From Methylococcaceae bacterium (GTDB lineage Bacteria; Pseudomonadota; Gammaproteobacteria; Methylococcales; Methylomonadaceae): DNA of 64,000 nt. Position numbers and translations under genes: made by a program. Below the pieces are notes generated by a model. It worked only from the letters and a program-made list of their open reading frames with translations. It searched no databases and had not been told where the DNA came from. The DNA lies in the NCBI GenBank assembly GCA_021647585.1, contig JAKIUK010000002.1:62001-126000 (forward strand), given 5' to 3'. Below, one piece after another: positions 1 through 7,570 of the stretch (position 1 is the first letter of the stretch; the number at the start of each line of letters is the position of its first letter).

Positions 1-1012
1 CTTCGTCAATCTCCAGCACCATAACCTCAACATCATCACCTAATTGAACAACTTTAGATGGATTAACGTTTTTATTAGTCCAATCCATTTCTGATACATG
101 AACTAAACCTTCCACACCTTCTTCAATTTCGACAAAACAGCCGTAATCAGTCAGGTTGTTCACTTTACCATGTACACGAGTTGCTGCAGGATAACGGTTG
201 GCAATTTCTTTCCATGGGTCTTCACCCATTTGTTTCATGCCTAATGAAACACGCGTTTTCTCTTTGTCAAATTTAAGTACTTTGACTTCGATTTCTTCAC
301 CAATTTCCACACATTCAGATGGATGGCGAACACGACGCCATGCCATATCTGTAATATGTAATAAACCGTCAATGCCGCCCAGATCGATAAATGCACCGTA
401 GTCTGTCAAGTTTTTAACTATACCTTTAACTACAGCACCATCTTCCAGAGTTTTCATTAACTCTTCTCTTTCTGCGCTGTATTCTTTTTCTACTACTGCA
501 CGACGAGAAAGAACTACGTTATTACGTTTCTGGTCAATTTTTATAACTTTAAATTCAAGATCACGGCCTTCAAGGAAAGTAGTATCTCTAATTGGACGTA
601 CATCAACTAATGAACCTGGCAAGAAAGCACGTAATGCACCTACTGCAACAGTAAAACCGCCACGCACTTTACCATTAATACGTCCAACAATTGTCTCTTC
701 ACCTTCAAAGGCTTTTTCTAGCTCGCCCCAGGCTCTGTTTTTCTTGGCTTTGTCACGGGAAAGAAGCGTTGAACCTAGACCATCTTCAAATAAATCAAGA
801 GCCACCTCGATTTCATCACCAACTTCAACTTCCAAGTCACCATCGGCATTTAAAAACTGCCATTTTGGAATAACACCCTCTGACTTGGCTTGGGCACTCA
901 CGATAACAAAATCATTATCGATATCAATAACAGTACCCATTAACATAGCACCAGGACGCATTTCAGTCCTGATTAGACTTTCTTCAAATAATTCAGCAAA
1001 GCTCTCGCTCAT
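1..1012 (-). CDS. rpsA: 30S ribosomal protein S1, 3' part cut by window edge
   Basis: Ribosomal protein S1 binds mRNA on the 30S subunit and helps unfold and position leaders with weak Shine-Dalgarno sequences. Reading the minus strand from the ATG at 1012 gives about 337 residues starting MSESFAELFEESL, nearly the Escherichia coli S1 start, and running through the first S1 (OB-fold) domains. Recognisable blocks include GKVRGGFTV, RAFLPGSLVDVRP, NLTDYGAFIDLGG, DGLLHITDMAW and NLTDYGCFVEIEEG. The family has six S1 domains in about 550 residues, so the last two or so and the stop lie beyond base 1. cmk lies upstream on the same strand 150 bp away, the usual cmk-rpsA order. Identification is certain; only the C-terminus is unseen. 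Confidence 0.97.
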   Translation of the reverse strand, partial: MSESFAELFEESLIRTEMRPGAMLMGTVIDIDNDFVIVSAQAKSEGVIPKWQFLNADGDLEVEVGDEIEVALDLFEDGLGSTLLSRDKAKKNRAWGELEKAFEGEETIVGRINGKVRGGFTVAVGALRAFLPGSLVDVRPIRDTTFLEGRDLEFKVIKIDQKRNNVVLSRRAVVEKEYSAEREELMKTLEDGAVVKGIVKNLTDYGAFIDLGGIDGLLHITDMAWRRVRHPSECVEIGEEIEVKVLKFDKEKTRVSLGMKQMGEDPWKEIANRYPAATRVHGKVNNLTDYGCFVEIEEGVEGLVHVSEMDWTNKNVNPSKVVQLGDDVEVMVLEIDE

Positions 1013-1162
1013 TTTTTCTTTCCCACACTTGTTTTAAAATATACTCTTTCTTCATCAACAAACCCCTTAAGGTTCGTAATTTTCATGGAGAGTAATCAAC
1101 AAGCTAACATTTATCAAAGTTAAAAAACAAAGCCGTAAATAATCACGACTACCTAATAGGTT

Positions 1163-1819
1163 CTAACGAACCCAATTCAAAACCTCTTCAATTACCTGTA
1201 TTATAGATAAATTAGAAGAATCAATATAAAGAGCATCCTCCGCAGCTATTAACGGAGCTATTGCACGTTGTTGATCTCTGTGATCCCGCAATTTTATCTC
1301 TTCAGTTATCTGTATAAGGTTAGCATCAATTCCTTTTTCAATCAACTGTTTGTACCGTCTTTCCGCCCTTTCTTTAGCACTGGCAGTCAAATAAACTTTA
1401 TTAGCAGCATCAGGGAAAACAACGGTTCCCATATCTCGACCATCAGCGACCAATCCTGGTGCTTGCTGAAAATCTTTCTGTTTTTGTAGCAATACTGCAC
1501 GTACTTCTGGGTAGGCAGCGATGATTGATGCTGTATTACCTGTGTTTTCAGTGGGCAGTTTATGGGTAATATCTATTCCATTCAAATTCACAATTAGCTC
1601 ATCACCACAGTCAAACTCTAGCTGCATGGCTCCAGCTACCTTAACCACCGCCTTAACATCTGACAATTCAATATTGTTATTTAATGCTGCAATAGCTAAA
1701 GCGCGATAAATAGAGCCACTATCTAGATAATTCCAACCTAGCTGTTTTGCAACAGCTCTACTAACCGTCCCCTTTCCAGCACCACTGGGGCCATCAATAG
1801 TTAAAACAGGAACACTCAT
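1163..1819 (-). CDS. cmk: cytidylate kinase
   Basis: Phosphorylates CMP and dCMP with ATP in the cytoplasm, feeding CTP and dCTP synthesis. The 218-residue product begins MSVPVLTIDGPSGAGKGT, a P-loop at residues 10-18 typical of Cmk, and contains the DGRDMGTVVFPDA segment that contacts the nucleotide. The C-terminal part carries the KLRDHRDQQRAIAPL motif with the lid arginines. Length is close to the usual 220-230. The start codon overlaps the stop of the upstream tyrA-aroA gene by four bases (ATGA), so translation is probably coupled. rpsA follows 150 bp downstream. Confidence 0.96.
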   Translation of the reverse strand: MSVPVLTIDGPSGAGKGTVSRAVAKQLGWNYLDSGSIYRALAIAALNNNIELSDVKAVVKVAGAMQLEFDCGDELIVNLNGIDITHKLPTENTGNTASIIAAYPEVRAVLLQKQKDFQQAPGLVADGRDMGTVVFPDAANKVYLTASAKERAERRYKQLIEKGIDANLIQITEEIKLRDHRDQQRAIAPLIAAEDALYIDSSNLSIIQVIEEVLNWVR

Positions 1820-4005
1820 GTTAGCTGTAATCCTAGTTGAGTAGCCAAATCACGAAACTCAGGAAATGATGTATTTACATTTTCACAATCATGAATTGTT
1901 ATAGGCGCTGTAGCACGCAAGCCAGCAATGGAAAATGACATGGCAATTCGATGATCTCCATGAGAAAAAACTTCACCCCCCCCTATTGAATCACTGGTCT
2001 TTCCTTGTACCACCATTCCATCTTCCGTAGACTGTGCATCTACGCCTAAAATCTGTAGGCCATCAGCCATTACCTGAATACGATCGCACTCTTTAACACG
2101 TAACTCTGCTGCTCCTGTTAATCTTGTCTGCCCTTCTGCACATGCAGCTGCAACAAATAAAACAGGAAATTCATCAATCGCTAACGGAACCAGTTCTTCA
2201 GGAATATCAATCCCTTTCAACTGACTGGACACAACCCTTAAATCAGCCACAGGTTCACCACCTACAGTTCGCTCATTAATAATCTCAATATTCGCGCCCA
2301 TTAATCGTAAAATATCAATAATCCCAGTCCGCGTTGGATTGATCCCGACATGCTTTAATGTCACATCTGAATCGGGAGCAATAGAAGCACCAACCAAAAA
2401 GAATGCGGCTGATGAAATATCACTAGGAACATCAATATCTGCAGCTTGCAACGTACCATTTGAATTAATACTTGCCTTATCACCCTCACGATTTACCGGA
2501 TATGAAAAACCGTTTAACATTCTTTCAGTGTGATCTCGCGTAGGAGCAGGTTCAGTTACCGTTGTTTCACCATCCGCATACATGCCTGCCAATAACAAAC
2601 AGGATTTAACCTGTGCACTCGCCATAGGCATGGTGTAATCAATTCCTTTTAAATGACTATTCCCGATAATATGCAAAGGAGCAGTACCGCCTTCTTGTGT
2701 TTTTATTTTGGCACCCATTGTAGCCAAGGGATTTGTCACCCGCTTCATAGGTCGTGAAGATAAAGACTCATCTCCCGTTAAAACGGAGTTAAAAGTTTGT
2801 CCAGCCAACAACCCACTTAACAAACGCATAGAAGTACCAGAATTACCCAAATACAAAGGCTCCTTAGGTTCTTTCAAACCATGCTTACCTACACCATGAA
2901 TGGTAACCTCGCCATTTACCGGCCCTTCAATTTCTACACCCATGGCTCGAAATGCTTGCAAAGTTGCCAAAGCATCTTCAGCATTTAGAAACCCCGTAAC
3001 ATGAGTAACACCTTCAGCCAGCGAACCCAGCATAATGGAGCGATGTGACATTGATTTATCCCCAGGCACACGAATTTCTCCACGCATGCTTCCACCGGGT
3101 TGGACATTAAATGTTATAGATTGTGACATATGATTATCAAATTGATTTAAAAAACGTTGCCTGGCTTGCTTGGCATATGTAAAAGTTTCAAAAAGCTGCT
3201 GACTTTCATTTCCCACCAGCATTTGTTCAATTTTTCCCAATTCAGTCTGCAATTGCTGAATTAAAGGAATAATTTCTTTTTTATTCGCCATACAGATATC
3301 CAACCACATGGTTGGATCACTCGATGCTATGCGTGTGAAGTCTTTAAAACCACTCGCAGCATATTTAAAAATTTCCACCTGCTCATCTCTCTTCCCTAAC
3401 AAATCAACTAAAGAAAATGCAAGTATATGCGGTAAATGGCTGGTAGCAGCTAAAACGGCATCATGGTGCTCAACATCCATAGTAGAAACTTGAGAACCTA
3501 TTCTTTTCCAGAATGCTATTATTTTATCTAAAGCCTGTGGTGATGTTAATTTAACAGGCGTTACAATCAAACGTTTATTATTGAATAACTCATCTTGCGC
3601 CGCCTCTACACCACTTTTTTCAGCACCGGCAATGGGATGGGCCGGTACAAAATTAGCTGGCACCTCAGAAAATACAGCTTGCGCAGCTGCAATAACACTG
3701 CCTTTGGTACTTCCCGCATCTGTATAGATTGCTTGTTCATTCCAGAACGGCTTAAGCTGTCTAAAAACGTGTTCTATAACGCCAACAGGAGTTGTAATAA
3801 TGATGCAATCAGCATCTTTGACAGCCAACTCAATATCAACATAATATTCATCGACCACACCCAGGCTCTTGGCTAACTGTAAATTTTTTAAGCTTTTTTG
3901 CCGACCAAAAGCAACTATGTGATCACATAAGCCTTGTGCTCGTGCAGCCCGGGCTATAGAGCCGCCAATTAAACCGACCCCAATAATACAAATCTTATTA
4001 AACAT
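1816..4005 (-). CDS. fused prephenate dehydrogenase / EPSP synthase
   Basis: A two-enzyme fusion of 729 residues for aromatic amino acid synthesis. Residues 1 to about 290 form a TyrA-type prephenate dehydrogenase: an NAD-binding start with GVGLIGGS at 9-16 and the active-site segment HPIAGAEKSG at 123-132. Residues about 297-729 form AroA, 3-phosphoshikimate 1-carboxyvinyltransferase: GDKSMSHRS at 315-323 binds the substrates, LGNSGTSMRLL lies at 386-396, and KECDRI and GDHRIAMS occur near the end. AroA acts before chorismate and TyrA after it, so the two active sites are not consecutive; joint regulation is the likely reason for fusion. Similar fusions are known in Pseudomonas and relatives. 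It overlaps hisC by 8 bp and cmk by 4 bp. Confidence 0.95.
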   Translation of the reverse strand: MFNKICIIGVGLIGGSIARAARAQGLCDHIVAFGRQKSLKNLQLAKSLGVVDEYYVDIELAVKDADCIIITTPVGVIEHVFRQLKPFWNEQAIYTDAGSTKGSVIAAAQAVFSEVPANFVPAHPIAGAEKSGVEAAQDELFNNKRLIVTPVKLTSPQALDKIIAFWKRIGSQVSTMDVEHHDAVLAATSHLPHILAFSLVDLLGKRDEQVEIFKYAASGFKDFTRIASSDPTMWLDICMANKKEIIPLIQQLQTELGKIEQMLVGNESQQLFETFTYAKQARQRFLNQFDNHMSQSITFNVQPGGSMRGEIRVPGDKSMSHRSIMLGSLAEGVTHVTGFLNAEDALATLQAFRAMGVEIEGPVNGEVTIHGVGKHGLKEPKEPLYLGNSGTSMRLLSGLLAGQTFNSVLTGDESLSSRPMKRVTNPLATMGAKIKTQEGGTAPLHIIGNSHLKGIDYTMPMASAQVKSCLLLAGMYADGETTVTEPAPTRDHTERMLNGFSYPVNREGDKASINSNGTLQAADIDVPSDISSAAFFLVGASIAPDSDVTLKHVGINPTRTGIIDILRLMGANIEIINERTVGGEPVADLRVVSSQLKGIDIPEELVPLAIDEFPVLFVAAACAEGQTRLTGAAELRVKECDRIQVMADGLQILGVDAQSTEDGMVVQGKTSDSIGGGEVFSHGDHRIAMSFSIAGLRATAPITIHDCENVNTSFPEFRDLATQLGLQLT

Positions 4006-5110
4006 TAGTAAGAATTTCTCTTAATGCATTAATAAAAAAAAGATTCTCTTTTTCCGTACCGATACTTATACGAAGAAACTCAGGCATCTCATAATTGGCA
4101 ATGGGCCTTACGATGACACCTTTACTTAATAAAGCTTCATAAATGGGCATAGCGGGCTGCTTTAAATCAACCGAGACAAAATTTCCAGCCGAAGGAATCC
4201 ATTGCAAACCCAATTCTAAAAACGTATCCGTTAGCTGCTGCATACCTTGATTATTGGTATTGATTGTTGCAGCCAGAAAATCCTTATCAGACAATGCAGC
4301 TTCAGCCGCAACCAAAGCCAACATATTATTATTAAAAGGTTGTCGCACTCGATTTAACAAATCAGCAATTTCGATTGACGACAAACTATACCCCACCCTC
4401 AAACCAGCTAATCCGTATGCTTTTGAAAAAGTTCGGGTGACAATCAGATTTGGATGTTTAGCTAACCAGCAAACTGAATGCGCCCTATCCTGTTCTTTAA
4501 CAAATTCAAAATAAGCTTCATCCAATACACAGATAACTGTTTCAGGTAATGAATCAAGAAAACTTGCTAACGCAGCACTGGTTAATAATGTCCCCGTTGG
4601 ATTATTTGGATTTGCAATAAATACCAACCGGGTGTTTTCATTAACCATCGCCAGCATAGCATTCAGATCATGACCATAATTTAATGCAGGGACCACTCGT
4701 GCAGTCGCTCCGACAGCTTGTGTAACCAAGGGATATACAGCAAAAGCATGTTGCGAAAAAATGACTTCCAACTCAGGTGTTAAAAAAGTGCGTGCGACCA
4801 ACTCTAAAATTTCATTTGAACCATTACCTAAGGTGATTTGATTGCTTGATACCCCCGATTTCCGAGATAATACTTGTTTTAAAGCATAGCCATTGCCATC
4901 AGGGTATCGGGCTAAATCAGCAAGCGCATTTTGAATAGCAGACAAAACTTTGCTGCCTGTACCCAGTGGGTTTTCATTAGAAGCTAATTTAACAATTTCC
5001 TGCACCCCTAATTCCCGCTCTAACTCCCCTATGGGTTTGCCCGGTGCATACGGAATAAGCTGCTGAACACCTTGTACCGCAAGATCAAAAATTGAATTAC
5101 TTTTATTCAT
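3998..5110 (-). CDS. hisC: histidinol-phosphate / aromatic aminotransferase (HisC2 type)
   Basis: A pyridoxal-phosphate aminotransferase of fold type I, 370 residues. Visible family features are SNENPLG near residue 45, NPNNPTG at 167-173, the DEAYFEF segment around 197 and the cofactor lysine K230 in TFSKAYGLAGLRVGY. The family converts imidazole-acetol phosphate to histidinol phosphate, and many members also use phenylpyruvate or hydroxyphenylpyruvate. Lying between pheA and tyrA-aroA, this copy most likely makes the last transamination step for phenylalanine and tyrosine, as proposed for hisC2 in pseudomonads. It sits 19 bp from pheA and overlaps the next gene by 8 bp. Confidence 0.93.
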   Translation of the reverse strand: MNKSNSIFDLAVQGVQQLIPYAPGKPIGELERELGVQEIVKLASNENPLGTGSKVLSAIQNALADLARYPDGNGYALKQVLSRKSGVSSNQITLGNGSNEILELVARTFLTPELEVIFSQHAFAVYPLVTQAVGATARVVPALNYGHDLNAMLAMVNENTRLVFIANPNNPTGTLLTSAALASFLDSLPETVICVLDEAYFEFVKEQDRAHSVCWLAKHPNLIVTRTFSKAYGLAGLRVGYSLSSIEIADLLNRVRQPFNNNMLALVAAEAALSDKDFLAATINTNNQGMQQLTDTFLELGLQWIPSAGNFVSVDLKQPAMPIYEALLSKGVIVRPIANYEMPEFLRISIGTEKENLFFINALREILTNV

Positions 5111-5129
5111 AAAAAAATCTGCTTAAACC

Positions 5130-6215
5130 TTAAATAACTGCTTTAGGATATGAACCTAATATATTCAACAAGTTAACATTCTGTTCTAATGCGTCCAAAG
5201 CCTTGGCAACATTTTCGTCATCTTTATGGCCGTTAATATCTATAAAAAAAACATAGTCCCACAACCCCTGTTTGGATGGTCGAGATTCAATATGCGACAT
5301 GCTTATGCCATATTCTGCGAAAGGCTGAAGAATTTCATGCAAGGAGCCTGCACGATTACCGGTAGAAACCAATAACGAGGTCTTATCCAGTTCGGTAGAT
5401 GCAGGTTGCTGCTCTCCAATGATAATAAATCGTGTAGTATTGTTAGCTTCATCTTCAATATTCTTTTGCACAATATTAAGCTTGTATAAATCAGCAGCAA
5501 CTGCCCCAGCAATCGCCATTTTATTTTTACTTTCAGATGCTAAACGAGCTGCTTCGGCATTACTGCTAACGGCAGTACGAATCACATGTGGTAAATGAAT
5601 ATCCAGCCATTGCCGACATTGAGCTAAAGACTGCTGATGTGAAAAAATCTCGGTAACATCACTCAGCCTCTCAACATGCCCCATCAAATTTTGATGCACT
5701 CTAATTTCAACTTCACCACAAATTTTTAATGGCGAAGTCAAAAAGCGATCCAGCGTATGTGTAATTACACCTTCGGTCGAATTTTCCACAGGTACCACAC
5801 CAAATTGGCAATGATGATTTTCCACCTCAGTGAATATTTCATCTATGGTAACAACAGGAACAGTGATAACCGATTTCCCAAAGTGCTTATAACTTGCTTG
5901 TTGAGTAAAAGTACCTTCAGGCCCTAAAAAAGCAACTTCCAATGGCTTTTCTAGAGCAAGACAAGATGACATGAGCTCTCTAAAAAAACGTGCAGCTGTA
6001 TCAGCCGATAAAGGACCCGGGTTTAATTCTTTTATTCGCCGTAAAACCAAAGCTTCCCGGTCTGGTCGGTAGAAGGTACCTGTTTCACCTTCAGAGATTT
6101 TAGTTCTGGCAACTTCCATTGCACAACTCGCACGCTGATTGATCAATTGAAGAATCTGACCATCAATTGCATCAATTTTATCTCTTAATTCTGAAAGTGG
6201 AATGATGTCTGCCAT
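5130..6215 (-). CDS. pheA: bifunctional chorismate mutase / prephenate dehydratase (P-protein)
   Basis: Converts chorismate to prephenate and then to phenylpyruvate. The 361 residues hold three parts in order. Residues 5 to about 90 are the AroQ-type mutase helices (LRDKIDAIDGQILQLINQRA). Residues 93 to about 270 are the dehydratase, with FLGPEGTFTQQAS and the catalytic TTRF at 260-263. Residues about 278-361 are the ACT regulatory domain, with the ESRP motif at 310-313 used to bind phenylalanine, which implies feedback inhibition. It begins the phe/tyr part of the operon; serC lies 270 bp upstream, the gap being occupied by an inverted-repeat element. Confidence 0.96.
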   Translation of the reverse strand: MADIIPLSELRDKIDAIDGQILQLINQRASCAMEVARTKISEGETGTFYRPDREALVLRRIKELNPGPLSADTAARFFRELMSSCLALEKPLEVAFLGPEGTFTQQASYKHFGKSVITVPVVTIDEIFTEVENHHCQFGVVPVENSTEGVITHTLDRFLTSPLKICGEVEIRVHQNLMGHVERLSDVTEIFSHQQSLAQCRQWLDIHLPHVIRTAVSSNAEAARLASESKNKMAIAGAVAADLYKLNIVQKNIEDEANNTTRFIIIGEQQPASTELDKTSLLVSTGNRAGSLHEILQPFAEYGISMSHIESRPSKQGLWDYVFFIDINGHKDDENVAKALDALEQNVNLLNILGSYPKAVI

Positions 6216-6252
6216 TACTGTGTCATATAAAGCGTCTGGATAGATGTATTTT

Positions 6253-6377
6253 TACTTTGTCACATTTGAATGAAATCTTCGTAGGGTGCGTTGCACGCAC
6301 CAAAAAGTGTTGCTTTGCTATTCAATTCCCACAGAGGTGCGTATAACGCACCCTACATTTAATAATCTGACAAAGTA
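6253..6377. repeat. MITE-like inverted repeat containing a REP palindrome, copy 1
   Basis: A 125-bp element between serC and pheA. Its ends, TACTTTGTCACATT (6253-6266) and AATCTGACAAAGTA (6364-6377), are inverted copies of each other at 13 of 14 positions. Inside are two palindromes, GGTGCGTTGCACGCACC and GGTGCGTATAACGCACC. A second copy lies at 38425-38525 and shares the outer sequence CTTCGTAGGGTGCGTT and the right end. No coding capacity, so it would depend on an outside transposase. No clear target duplication is visible. Confidence 0.7.
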
Positions 6378-6485
6378 GTATTAACTACTAATTTCTGTAA
6401 CCGTTTACTGGATGTACTGAACAAGATAAAACACATCCTTTATGTTGGATATGTTCAAAACTCTCAGCACACCCTATTGCAATCT

Positions 6486-7568
6486 TTAACCGTGGTTTTT
6501 TTCAAATTCAAGCATAAAATCAATTAAAGCATCGACACCAGCTTCAGGCATCGCATTATAAATGCTAGCGCGCATACCACCAACAGAACGATGACCTTTT
6601 AGTGAACTTAATCCTTGTTTGGCAGCAAGACTCAGAAACTCTTTATCCAATTCAGCATCCGCTAAAACAAATGGCACATTCATTCTAGAGCGGAACGCTT
6701 GTTTAACCGGGTTTGAATATAAAGACGATTGTTCAATTGCCTGATATAACCTGTCAGCCTTAGTTTTATTATGCTGTTCCATCGCACTAATACCACCTGA
6801 CTCTTTAACCCACTTCAACACTAACCCCACTAAATACCAGTTATAAGTAGCCGGTGTATTAAGCATGGAATCAGTTTTGGCCTGTTGCGCATAATCTAAT
6901 ACTGAAGCAATTTTGTTGTCCGCATGCCCCACAAGGTCATCACGAACAATCACTACTGTTACACCTGCTGGCCCCATATTTTTTTGTGAGCCAGCATAGA
7001 TGATGCCAAATTTACTGACATCGACGGCACGAGACAGGATATTAGATGACATGTCGCAAACCAAAGGCAAATCACCAAAATCAGGTATATCCTGAAACTC
7101 TACGCCGTGAATGGTTTCATTGTCTGTGTAGTGCAGATAGGCAGAGTCTTCATCAACATCCCAATCAGAATAATCAGCAATATCAGTAAAATTAGAAGAT
7201 TTAGAATCAGCTGAAACAATAACTTCACAATGATTTTTAGCTTCCTTTATCGCTTTAGTCGACCATGCACCTGTATTCACATAACAAGCTCTATCTTTAC
7301 CTTGTAAGATATTTTGTGGAATACCGGCAAATTGGCCTGTAGCTCCACCTTGTAAAAACAAGACTTTATAATTATCAGGAATACTAAGAAGATCAATTAA
7401 ATCACTTTTTAATTCTTCAGCAATAGAGATAAATTCTTTGCCTCGGTGACTCATTTCCATCACCGACATACCAGTACCCCGCCAATCCAAAAGCTCTTCT
7501 TTAGCTTTTAATAAAACCGATTCGGGTAATGTTGACGGGCCTGCACTAAAATTAAAAATTCTGCTCAT
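6486..7568 (-). CDS. serC: phosphoserine aminotransferase
   Basis: Transaminates 3-phosphohydroxypyruvate to phosphoserine in serine synthesis, and also serves pyridoxine synthesis in many bacteria. The 360-residue protein begins MSRIFNFSAGPSTLPE, the standard SerC start. It has the cofactor-binding GGATGQF near 75-80 and the lysine K196 in YAGSQKNMGPAG that forms the Schiff base. Length matches the family (about 360). It lies 2 bp downstream of gyrA and so is probably cotranscribed with it, as in many gammaproteobacteria. Confidence 0.97.
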   Translation of the reverse strand: MSRIFNFSAGPSTLPESVLLKAKEELLDWRGTGMSVMEMSHRGKEFISIAEELKSDLIDLLSIPDNYKVLFLQGGATGQFAGIPQNILQGKDRACYVNTGAWSTKAIKEAKNHCEVIVSADSKSSNFTDIADYSDWDVDEDSAYLHYTDNETIHGVEFQDIPDFGDLPLVCDMSSNILSRAVDVSKFGIIYAGSQKNMGPAGVTVVIVRDDLVGHADNKIASVLDYAQQAKTDSMLNTPATYNWYLVGLVLKWVKESGGISAMEQHNKTKADRLYQAIEQSSLYSNPVKQAFRSRMNVPFVLADAELDKEFLSLAAKQGLSSLKGHRSVGGMRASIYNAMPEAGVDALIDFMLEFEKNHG

Positions 7569-7570
7569 TT

